The notes under the pieces: generated by a model
Databases searched by the model: none
What the model saw: only the letters and a program-made list of their open reading frames with translations
What the model was told of the DNA's origin: nothing
Made by a program: the position numbers and the translations under genes
Part shown: piece by piece, positions 21,963-32,900 of the stretch
Position numbering within the stretch: position 1 is the stretch's first letter
Layout: each line of letters starts with the position of its first letter
Assembly: GCF_902459465.1 (NCBI RefSeq)
Contig: NC_047072.1
Span: forward strand, 16,597,776 to 16,661,775
Reading direction: 5' to 3'
Source of the DNA: Asterias rubens
Taxonomy: Eukaryota; Echinodermata; Asteroidea; Forcipulatida; Asteriidae
Length of the DNA: 64,000 nt

Positions 21963-23189
21963 TGGACTCTGATTAGTAGCTGTTTTAGTGGAGCTCAGCT
22001 CGATTTTAATCAAAAGTGATTTACAAAATGGTGCTTCCACAAACCTCACCTAATGACAAATAACATGCTAAAAATAAACTTATATTTTGGATTTTAAAGA
22101 TTCATCTTAGGCCTATCATACTTAAGAAGTTATTTAAGAAGTTTCTGACTGAGTATAGATTAGCACAAGTCAATAAGGTCAAAACACTGTTAATTCCATG
22201 CAAACGTATCACAAATAAAAAGATCTATGATTTCTTAAATGATGTGGTTTTTTGCAAATACTTTTTATGTTGTGAAAGTTCCTTCATCTGGTGTTAGTGG
22301 ACTCTTAGTTATATTAATATTTTGTTTATTTATTTGCAACAACAAGACAGTACAAACATGGTTTGATTGTATTTTACAATCTAAAAAGTCACAGGGCGCT
22401 TTTACAGGAATGCATTCTTCTATTACAAAAACATTACACAAACCTAAATTGAGGTAAGCACAAGAGAAAAGGTGAGAGCCAAAACAATCTTAGTATGATT
22501 GTCATTAAACAACATATTATGTTGAGAACTATTTTCCACCATAGACTTGGTTCCAAGTCTTTGATCGTGGCTTTTAGTCGTCGTGATAGCCACAGCGCCC
22601 ACTTGTAACAAACCTCCGTCATTTTAGATTGCGAGTTTAGGGCGCGTGATAGCTAATAATTTGTTGGGGCGTTTTCGTGCCTGAGGTGCAGAGGAATAAC
22701 CGCGTTCTATAAGACTTCAAATCAATTCTATTTCCACCAGAGACAGGAAACATGATGCACAAATTCTGTATAAAACTGTCCCCCTGGCAACCATTCACTA
22801 ATTGATCGACTAAGGTAGTCATTTATTAATAAATGACGTGATGTTTTGATGTACCTGCTAACTTTGATCCATGTTAACCCATGCCACATTAATTGTGCCG
22901 ATAAACTGACGCCACCCTTTCAGTTCCACATCAAGATCACTCTAACATAAAACATCCGTTGCTAGGAAACACACAATTCATAACTGGGTTTCGCGCCACT
23001 TAATCCAAAGTCTAGAATCTGAAAAGAGTTGAGCGATTACAAGCTGTTGTTTGCAGTTAATCGAATGTTTAGTACTTGATCTTAAAAAGGCATGACGAAT
23101 GACATAATGACTCATAATGTCATGTCATCGTTTCCCTAAACAATCTGACCAAAAGTTCATTGAATCCAATTTGAATTGGCTCATTAAAA
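21963..23189. other. Intergenic, nothing recognised
   Basis: AT-rich, with no exon or repeat shared with other parts of the window that I could recognise. Confidence 0.35.
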
Positions 23190-23730
23190 TAATAACAGTG
23201 GTTTCTTATATAGCGCACATATCCGACACTCAGTGACGCTCAAGGTGCTTTAACATCCAGTATTTTCCTGCAAGGTATGTGGGACTACGTTTGAAGTAAT
23301 AAGTAATAATAATAATAATAATAATTACAACTTATATAGCGCCATCTATCTAAGACTAAACATATTCTGAGGCGCATAAAACAAACAAAGAGAGTAACAA
23401 AACAAAAACAAAAATAAACATTACGAAGCTTGGAAAGAAATAAGGGTACGTTGAATAAAAATGTTGAATTACATAAACGTGTTGGCAAAAATAAATGGTT
23501 AAAAACAGATAGAAAGTCAATCATACGAAATTTTGAATAGGTGGGTTTTTAGCAGAGTTTTAAGAATGTCCAGAGACGTTGTAGCTCGGATATGTAGAGG
23601 AAGAGAGTTCCAGAGTGTGGGTGCGGATACAAAAAAAGCACGAACGCCGTTGGAAGTGTTTGTTTTAGGGACAGTTAAATAAAGTTGGTTTGTAGAGCGA
23701 AGATTGCGAGACCTATAGTATGAAACCTAT
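23190..23730. repeat. SINE-like element G with ATA-rich head
   Basis: Contains AATAATAATAATAAT, ACAACTTATATAGCGCC and GAGGCGCATAAA, then GGTGGGTTTTTAGCAGAG, GAGAGTTCCAGAGTGTGGGT and ACGAACGCC. The same order (microsatellite, TATAAAGCGCC, AAGGCGCTGAGAAGG, GGTGGGTTTTGAGAGCACG) occurs at 25735-25945. This is a dispersed element type I associate with many marine invertebrates. Confidence 0.55.
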
Positions 23731-23734
23731 TCCT

Positions 23735-23905
23735 TTTACAAAGCTCCATGTAATGGTTTACAAGGTGCTGTGGAGCAGTATGCAGCTAATCAAACCAGGA
23801 ACACCGGGGTGAGCCAGATAATTACTCTGGGTTATTTTAAGTGCGTTCAACACAGCACACGGGGTCAACGGCTTTACGTCCCAACCGAAGAACGATGGAC
23901 GAAGC
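23735..23905 (+). repeat. Conserved SINE-like element F
   Basis: GGAACACCGGGGTGAGCCAG, AACACAGCACACGGGGTCAA and CGGCTTTACGTCCCAACCGA match the intronic copy at 13640-13800, including the pairing arms around CGGCTTTACG. Confidence 0.55.
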
Positions 23906-24429
23906 ACCACTATCAATCGTCTACTTCATGATTTAAGGTCTACATAATAACACGATCAATGCAAATATAAGTCCAAACTAATAAGTCAAAATGGAAATTC
24001 GATTCCTTGTTTTTGATTAACTAGACATACGAAGTATGATTGCCGCTATTTTATTCTTTAAAAGGCCGCGCAAGCAAAGCACGACACCATGACCACGTTC
24101 CCTCAATCTCCTTCAATTTATTACCCGTAAAAAGTGACATTTGAACCGGTGTCGTGCCGACCAGTTTCCGCTGCCTTTACTCTCCCGCCCCGTGTCTCGG
24201 AGACATCACGACCTGCATATAGTCTTTCCCATGGTATCCATCATCAATCATTTAAATGGTTTTCGTCTTGACAGAATAACCGGTGATGTATTAAAAATGA
24301 GTTTAGAAGGTGTTTTTAGTCTAAACAAAAGGTACGATATAATGGATAACAAATAATAAACCACCGTTGAAAGTGGCTGGTACCTGGAACAAAGGTTTGG
24401 GCAAATTAGGGATACCGCCAACTGGCCTT

Positions 24430-24756
24430 ATACTTCACGGAAGCAACGAAGGCGAGTGTCTCCATGCCCCTGCTAATTGCCTTGGTGCCTGTGCCCTTTC
24501 AAAATCAAAGCATACAGGCCTGTGCCAACATTGGGCTAGCTCAGTTGGTTGAGCACCGGCACGTTAATCCAGAGGTCCTTGGTTCAAATTCCGCTCCAAC
24601 CCTTGTTCTTTTTTCAACCCCTCTCAATCTTTTTTTCTTTCATTATGCAACTTCGACGACCAATGGAGTTCAAATTTTCACATGTTTGTTATTTTATACA
24701 CCTAGTCAGAACACTGGTCTTTGACAATTACCAAAGGTGTCCAATGCCTTTAAAGA
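24430..24756 (+). repeat. Composite: repeat B, tRNA-like segment and family A end
   Basis: From left to right: repeat B (CTTGGTGCCTGTGCCCTTTC), a tRNA-like segment (24532-24600), then the right half of family A (CATTATGCAACTTCGACGAC, GGTCTTTGACAATTACC, GTGTCCAATGCCTTTAA). This is a junction of three elements in under 330 bp. Confidence 0.6.
24532..24600 (+). tRNA. tRNA-like sequence, probably a SINE head or pseudogene
   Basis: TAGCTCAGTTGG (A box, D arm with GCTC/GAGC paired) and GGTTCAAATTCC (B box, T loop TTCAAAT) are well spaced. The anticodon loop region CACGTTAAT would give GTT (Asn-like), but the base before the anticodon is C instead of U, and acceptor and T stems have mismatches. Position inside a repeat cluster argues for a retroposed copy. 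Confidence 0.55.
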
Positions 24757-25084
24757 TGCCTCCACGAGTAGTTGAAATTGACAGATGTAAATTGTATTGC
24801 AATATATTGACTTGTTAATTGACATGTTAGCATCATGTTAACACTTCCAAGTCCAAAATGCACACTTAACCATTAAAACGAGAGATGTCAAAATCTGATT
24901 TGCAAAAACTGTCCTTCAGTTTGTTTAAGAAAACAAAACGCGATAAGATGTAAACACAGTCGTGATGGAGGATAAATGAGAACTGTTTGTTGAACTCAGT
25001 CTTCATCAAGGGTAAATGAAAACCTTGCTTGGATGGATGACAGTTTTGGATTTAAACCATAAACAAAACTAATATGATATAAAA

Positions 25085-25720
25085 CAGTTTGGCCCTCCTG
25101 TGGTCAAACTAAAATGATGATCTAGCCACAGCCACATACACAACAATCCTATCACACAGTGCTATGAAAGGAGAAGAGCAGAGTTTACTGCTCGAAACGT
25201 CGAAAGCACACCGGCTCTTCTCAGAGCCAACACTCACCCTAAGAGATTTACTCATGTTTGTATTCGCAAGTTCACTATTTACTTTCTATTTATCCAGATC
25301 ATTCAAAGCTTCAACCAATACGAATAGTGCTCTTGTTATTATTAAAATGTCCATCACCCATACACGACACCCTTAGCAACAGCCGTAGCCATACACTCCA
25401 ATGAGGATACGGCTTTAGTATTCTGCCATTCCATTGACTTTGACTGCGGCTATGATTGTTCCATATAATATGACCAATAGCCATAGCCACATTCAAAACT
25501 ATCCTATCACACACAGTGTGATTGGATGGTGAGAAAATGTGCATCCCTCCAGTGCTACTTAAGCTCACCACTACTAATCCACCTTTCTCCTGAAGACAAG
25601 CAGAGTCTATTTCACGAAACGTCGATATATTACCGGTTCTTTTCAGAGCCAACACTCACACATAAGAGATTTACACATGGTTATATTATACCCGCAAGTT
25701 TACTACTTATTTATAGTTTC
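25085..25720 (+). mobile_element. Tandem pair of hammerhead-motif repeats (copies 4 and 5)
   Basis: Two direct units. Each opens with AGCCACAGCCACATACACAA or a close variant and CCTATCACACAGTG (25123-25162 and about 25475-25520). Each then has a hammerhead-like block, the hairpin (GGCTCTTCTCAGAGCC and GGTTCTTTTCAGAGCC), CAACACTCAC and AAGAGATTTAC. Copy 4 has a perfect 6-bp stem II (GAGCAG/CTGCTC) and GAAACGTC at 25194-25201 but a damaged 5' core. Copy 5 has CTGAAGA at 25590-25596 and GAAACGTC at 25616-25623 but a weak stem II. The GAAACGTC motifs are 422 bp apart. Confidence 0.6.
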
Positions 25721-25734
25721 TTCACGGTGTACTT

Positions 25735-25945
25735 AATAATAATAATAATAACAGTATTTATAAAGCGCCAAATTGCCAAAGGATACAAGGCGCTGAGAAG
25801 GAAAGAAGAGGGAAAAAGACAGAACAAAGATAAAGATGACCAGCTACGAAGAGGCAAAAAGGTGGGTTTTGAGAGCACGTTTGAAGGCTGGGACACTGTT
25901 TGAGCTTCTGGTAAGGGTAGGGGGGTACTTGTTATTGTTAGTGAG
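25735..25945 (+). repeat. SINE-like element G
   Basis: AATAATAATAATAATAACAG, TTTATAAAGCGCCAAATTG, AAGGCGCTGAGAAGG and AAAAAGGTGGGTTTTGAGAG match the longer copy at 23190-23730. Confidence 0.55.
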
Positions 25946-26500
25946 TGATTCAAACCACCGTAAGTAAACGAAGACACCATAGCAACATGCCTTCTATAGG
26001 CCGTATCAGAATTTGCGGCTACATCTACGGCTACGGCTTTTGCTACGGATGTTGCTAAGGACGTCATATACATCAACGCATGATGACGCAGACACCTAGC
26101 CGTAGCCGAGACACGACCATGTACCAGTTAACCACTTAGAGTCGGGGATACCAAGTCAATCACACACAGCCTACAAACTGACGGAGTAATCATAGGGCAG
26201 ACAAGTACAGTGTCATACATCAGTTGGTTGTGCACACCTTGGAGCTCCGTGGAGACTTGAGGGTAAAGACAGCGACGTTAAGTGTTCAGTGGTTGAAGTT
26301 TATGTCCGAACTAAAGGTGTATTACCAACTGACTTTATTTTACTGGGTGGTCATTTGGTCGCATGAACAGTTGAATTACACTTGTATACCGCAACCTTCA
26401 ACCAAAATACTTCACATCGACAAAGAGAAGTTGTTGAGGACGATTTATGGCTCTTGGATGTTCGTTACAACTTTCTGTTTGAATCTGTAATCTAGCCGAA

Positions 26501-26960
26501 ATGTTGCGACCTGTGATTCATTTTTACGATCGACTTACAGCTCGACAAAACTTCACCATGTTTGTCAGCTACTCACATTTACTCTTAATTGTTCTCATTG
26601 TCGACAAATCATGTTCGACAGTCGACGCTCAAGCCTTTTCATCCAACTACAACGTGTACGAGGAGTCAGGGGACTACATCATAGGTGGTCTTCTACCAGT
26701 CCACTACGAAAACTGCTTCTCACTCCGGGAATTGGAAACACTTCACCGTCTCGAAGCCATGGCTTACGCCGTACGACAGGTCAATAATGACCCGGACATT
26801 CTCCCTAATGTCACGCTCGGATTCAGAATCTACGATACGTGTTCGTATGAACCAGTGGCCTTGTCCCGTGCTACGCTATTCATACCTGCTTCGCAGATAA
26901 TTGGCAATACATCCGGGTGTGATCATGCGAAAGAGTTTGAAAATACTACTACTGTTATCG
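26501..26960 (+). CDS. mGluR-like receptor exon 1: signal peptide and lobe 1
   Basis: ATG at 26501, with a second in-frame ATG at 26558 directly before a hydrophobic run (SHLLLIVLIV) ending near VDAQA. Then come DYIIGGLLPVHYENC, LEAMAYAVRQVNNDP, NVTLGFRIYDTCSYEP and a variable loop with two or three N-glycosylation sequons. It ends in phase 1 at donor GTAAGTG. Confidence 0.9.
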
Positions 26961-29900
26961 GTAAGTGAATACCAGTAAGAAAATAGGTGTTAGATCATGA
27001 TTTTGTATCAACATTATTATCGATATTATCATTTCATTTCGTTTATTAATTCTGGTTGTGAACGAAAATTATTTTAGAATGTACAACGAACTCTCATGAA
27101 AACATTTCTCTGTGATTTTTACTTGTTTCACAGGTGGATCTTCTACAGGTATTTTACATTACAAACCTGTTCACTTAGGATTCATATCATGGCCACAAAA
27201 TTGCTCCACAAAAACTATTAAAAAACCCATTTAAGCCAGGACAAGAGAATGTACATCTTTGAGCTTATTTTTGTCTTTCTGTGACTCAAAGCCAATAACA
27301 CCTATTTTACTTAAAGACCCTGAACACTTTCGGTTTGTTACTCAAAAAAAAATTGTTATCGTAAAATATTGTGAGAAACGGCTATCATGAAGTAAATTAT
27401 CACTCAAATGTTTAAAAGACTTCAGACTTGAAGCCTTTTATTAGGCATCTGAAAGCACACAAATTTGTGCAACAGTGTTGTTTTTCTTTCATTATTCTCT
27501 TGCAACTTCGATTACCAATATTTGGCCCAAATTTTAACAGATTTGTTATTTTATACATATGTTGAGACACGCCAAGTGCGACACTGGTCCTTGACATTTA
27601 CCAAAGTGTCCAGCATGTCTTGATTATATCGTTTTCTCTTTGTAGGAATCATTGGATCCGAGAAGAGCGTAACAACACAAGCAGCAGCCCAGCTCTTTAG
27701 CGTCTACGACATCCCGCTCGTCAGCTTCTTCGCAACATCCGACGATCTTGACGACACCGGTCGGTTTCCTTACTTTCTCAGGATGATCCCTCCAGATGAC
27801 CTCCAAGTCAAGGCGATTATCGACATCTTATTATACTTCAAATGGGATTACGTTTCTATCATTTACTCCGGAGACAGCTACGGAAGAAATGCTCTCGACT
27901 CCTTCCGTCAAAACTTCGTCTTCCAGGAGAGTCTCTGTCTTGCAATTGAGTTTGAAGTTAAAACCAACACCTCTAAAGCAGTTATAGATGGAGTGATTGA
28001 GCTCATCTTATCCCGAGCAGATACCTCTAAGGTGGTGATTATGTTCACGCAGATTAACCATGCCAACATGGTATTGAAGTCTATGACCGAGAAAGGGGCC
28101 ATGGGTAGAATCCAACTCATTGGTAGCGATGGTTGGGGGATGAGTATTGGTGAGATTGATAAAGAGAATCGCGAGATGGCGCTGGGAGCGATTAAGACGC
28201 AACTTCCAGATGAGGAGGATTTGGAGTTTGAGGATTATTTCAAACTCTTAGTTGGAGGAACAAACCCCACAATGCCTGGGAGGAAAAACCCGTGGTTGGG
28301 AGTATTTACATTAGTATATTTGATTGATTGTCTGACAGAGGGATGTGATTTAATCTACCATAGTCGTGGATACAGTGAGTCTAGCGGAGTATCGCGTGTA
28401 ATAGACTCAGTCAAGGCTTATGCTTACGCATTGGATTACATACAGAAAGATTTATGTAAGAATCCAAACATACCATGTGATGTTAAAAAACTGTTCCAGT
28501 CGGGTAAGCTTGTTTTTGAGTACATTAAGAAAGTTACGTCAAGAGATTCTCCTTATACTGGGATGTTCTCAAAAGAAATCGATGTTAAACAAATGACATA
28601 CGAGCTTGAAGTCATTGCAAGATCGTTGGACTCAGAATCTGGAGGTTACGAATTGAGAAGGATTGGCGAGTGGAATAAGTTGGGAAACAAGTCTTTGACA
28701 ATCACCGAGGAGAACATTCCATGGAGTGTTCAAAATGGAGGTAACCCACCTACGTCTTATTGCAGTCAGCCTTGTGAGAAAGGCTACTTAACGACTCGAA
28801 TAGGAGACCATAAGTGTTGTTGGAAATGCACACCATGCCCCGAGCGGTCCGTTGTGAACGACTCTCGCTGCGTAGCCTGTGAGGATACCGAAACGCCAGA
28901 TGAAGCAAGACTAGTCTGCCTTCAAGTCGTTCCATCATACATACTATGGAATGAGCCAGTAACAATCCTACTAAGTTTAATGACATCTCTTGGTATCCTC
29001 ACAACCTGTTTAGTTCTTGCTGATTACATTCGTCATAATCAACATTCATTAATCAAAGCATCGAGTCGAGAGCTTAGCTACATCATGCTAAGTGGTGTCC
29101 TCCTGTCCTATACCCTTGTATTCTTTCTCTTCGGTGAACCCACAGTTATCAAATGTTACTTCATTCGTCACTGTTTCATGATGTCTTTTACTCTGACGTA
29201 CGCACCTCTGCTTACCAGAGCTAATAGAATATATCGAATCTTTAAAGCTGGGAAGAGGTCAGCGAAGAGACCAAGCCTCATCAGTCCGAAATCACAAGTT
29301 GCCATAGCGATGGCATTCGTCGCAATGCAGGTATGTATAAATCATAAATCTAGTAAAAGCAAAACTATGGTTGTGTTACACTTATTTACCTGTACATGTT
29401 TATTGTGTTGTCATTTAGCCTTTGAGATCAGTCTTCTCACTTGCTGTATCTCAACATATGCATAAAATAACCAACCTGTGAAAACTTGAGCTCAATTAGC
29501 CGTCGTAGTTGCGACAAAATAATCTGAGGTCTCGAAATCAAATTCGCAGGAAATGACCTCTTTCTCGAAAACGATGTTTCTTCAGCTGTTAGCAGAAAAC
29601 CTTTCTGCCAACAGTTTAATCAATGTACTGAGAATGCAGGGAGGGATTTGTTAAATTAGGATAATTAACTGCTGAGTAGCGGCGTATAGGATCAGGGGCA
29701 CCGTATTTTAGGGGGCACTTCTGGACAAGTTTCCGTTTGCCATTTTCTTAATATAAAAAAAAGTAAAAACAAAACGCTCGTAACTTGAACCCTGGTTAAA
29801 CGGTCGTGGAATTATTTCCGCATTTCGTGATGATGCAAATCCCTGATAGATTATACTTCATGCATCCTACGTTAATAATGAATTTTTTTGCTGCAAAGGT

Positions 29901-32900
29901 GAGGAAAAACTCATTTGCATAAATGTCTACGTCATCATCAAACATCCCAACCCGAATGTGACACGCGCTCTTATGCAATCATTAACTATTGCGTCTTTTC
30001 ATCTAACTGGTCTGTAAGAGCAACGGTTGGAAATGTGATTCTTATCCCCGGCGTTCACTGGAATAACAAAGTGAGAAATCAATTGCTGTTACCAGTATGT
30101 TTGCGTACCTGTGTATAAGTTCACAGACAGTCCTTACAAAATCACCCCAGTAACACGTCCATGTGTGTAAAGGGGGGGGGGGGGGGGGGGGGCTTAAAGG
30201 CAATGGACACTATCGGCATACTCAAAATAATGATTGTCAGCATACAAACTGACTTGGTAACAAGCAATGGGGAGCTGGTGATATTATAACACATTGTGAG
30301 AAACGGCTCCCTCTGAAGTAACGTAATTTTTGAGAAAAAGTAATTCGAGACCTTAGCTGCTGAGGTATCGAATTCAAGGCATCTGAAAGCACACAAATTG
30401 TGCGACGGGAGTGTTTTTTTTCCCAATAAACTCTCGCAACTTTGACGACCATAAGCTCAAATTTCACAGGTTTATTATTTCATTCATTATTATTTTGGTG
30501 AGCTACACCAAGTGAGAAGACTGGTCATTGACAATTACAAAAGATGTCCAGTGCCTTTAAAGACAATGTTATTATTGGACAGGAGGTTGACATCGAGTAA
30601 TATAGACGGTTTAGGACCATGATGGATACTCGTTCCCAGGGGTGCTGCTAGGCGTTTATTAAGTGTTTATGTTAGGGCAGTGCATCGGCAAGCAGTGTGT
30701 AAATTTAACTGGTTGCTACTTCATCATAGGTCTATAAAACGATGCCATAGTAACAGCTTTTTATAACTAGCTCCTTGTAATGTAACACCCTTTTCAATCT
30801 TTATGAATCGTTCTTAATTAAAACGATAATTAATAACGCACGGTTACGTAATCTTTATTGACTAGTACTTGTCTGTTGGCGGGGCTGTTGATGACAACAA
30901 AACGCTAAGCTTTAAAATAACAATAAGGGGACTTTGTACACACAGTACAAAGAAAACAATGACGTTTTTGTTTTACATCTCAGCAAACAAAGATTATAAT
31001 GTTATGTTAAATGTTTACATCTTTTTGCAAAAGTGCAGTAGACACTTCTGAACGAACATCAAATTCATATTCTAGAGAAACATTTCAACTTTGTTTTTCT
31101 TCAACTGGCTGTATTTAATATTCTTGGAAAAGACAAGCATAGCAAAAGATGTGGTATGCTCTTTACCCGCCCCTGCCCAACAAAAATATAAGTTAACAAA
31201 TAAACAAAAAGAAGAAACAAAGTCCCCCAAACAATTCAACCAACAAACATCAAATACACCAGAAAACAAACAAGCAAACACTCACACACCATACAGACAG
31301 ACAACCACACATGATATAACGAACAAAACAAAACAAATAATTATTACCAACATTCTCAACTTGTCAACTTAGAACATACTCCCTTTGGGTAACGAAATAT
31401 TACACAATGGTAGGAATTTTTTTCATGTCAAATAATCTGTTATATCAAATGAAATTATGGCTAATTTAGTTCAGGCTCTGGCTTTATGTAGTCTGTCTTG
31501 CTTGCCCATAGCGAACTGACGTTCAAAATGGCTGACGAAAACAGATCCTGATCCAAAGATTGCTTCAAAACGATGTCAGAAAGTTGTGTTTACCCTACCA
31601 ATATGTCTACCCCAAACCAAATCTAGAAACAATTCATTGAATTCATTGAAAGTGTTGATCAATAATCAGACAAACAAAATGGTTTGACTTTTTACCAAGC
31701 AGCCTGTCAATATCCCAAACATTGTTAAATTTGTAAAAACAAATTCGTTTCGTACAATGATTGAAAGAAACATGTGTTTAAAAAAACGCAACATCAATAA
31801 TGACTGGTCATTTTTGCGAGCAAGGTACAGCTCACGTTTAGAGTTGAACTATTTTGCCATTTGTGGTTGATTGTACTTCGGATAATAATGCAAGTTTGCT
31901 ACAAACCTGCCATAATTTTATTTATTTGCTGTTTTTTCATGGACAACAAAATCAAGGTGATATTAAATATTTTGAATTAAATGATGTTAAATATTTTAAA
32001 TCCGGCGATCTTTAGATGGGTTGACTTTAGAAATGTTGGCATTTTTCACTGTTTACTGTGGAAAAAACCCTCTGAACATTATAATATCCAGAAACAACTT
32101 TCAATTTTGGTTTTCCATATCCACATAATTGAACCTCAAACAGTCCAAGTATTTCAAATAATTAAATAATTTCTTTTCTCCAGCTTTTCTGGCCTTAGTT
32201 TATTAAAACTTTTCTTTGTGACTTTAATTTTAAGATCCCCAGCAAATGATGGATTGATAGCTATCTAGTATAAAGTCAACATTGTCAAGTCCTTTTATCT
32301 TGAAGTGTCATGTATAACCAAAGTCAATACACTCTGCCATCTGTGCTGGGAGTTTGAAGCATTATTACAGTCAATAATGCTCCACGTACAAAGACACTCT
32401 CGCCACTTTAGATGACAGCGTAGAGGTTGACATTCAAGTTTCATTAAAAGTTTCAGCTGAAATCAATGTCTACTTCTTATGAAAACAACAATTTCAAACA
32501 ATCCTGCTAGGTGACAGCGGGTACCAACCGTATCTCTGGCCGCAGCATAAACAAACGGACACCACGACAAATTAATTTGGGACATACTTTTACCAAACTT
32601 TAATCATCGGGGAGGGAAAACTAAAAGACCCTGGACACTATTGGGAACTGTCAAATACTAGTCTTCACAGTTGGTGTATCTCGACATATGTATTAAATAA
32701 CAAACCTGTGAAAATTTGAGCTCAATCGGCCGTCGGTGTGCTTTTAGATGATTGATTTCGAGACCTCAAATTCTAAATGTGAGGTCTCGAAATCAAATTC
32801 GTGGAAATTTACTTCTTTCTCGAAAACTACGTCACTTAAGAGGGAGCCGTTTCTCACAACGTTTTATACAATCAACAGCTCCTTATTACTCGCAATCTAG

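Noticed and set aside
24532-24600. Functional tRNA-Asn gene
   Set aside because: A and B boxes are good, but U33 is C, acceptor and T stems have mismatches, and it sits inside a repeat cluster; a SINE head is more likely.
29331-29465. Extension of the mGluR-like exon 2 frame through the donor
   Set aside because: The extra residues do not match helix 4; splicing to 37511 restores the canonical receptor core.
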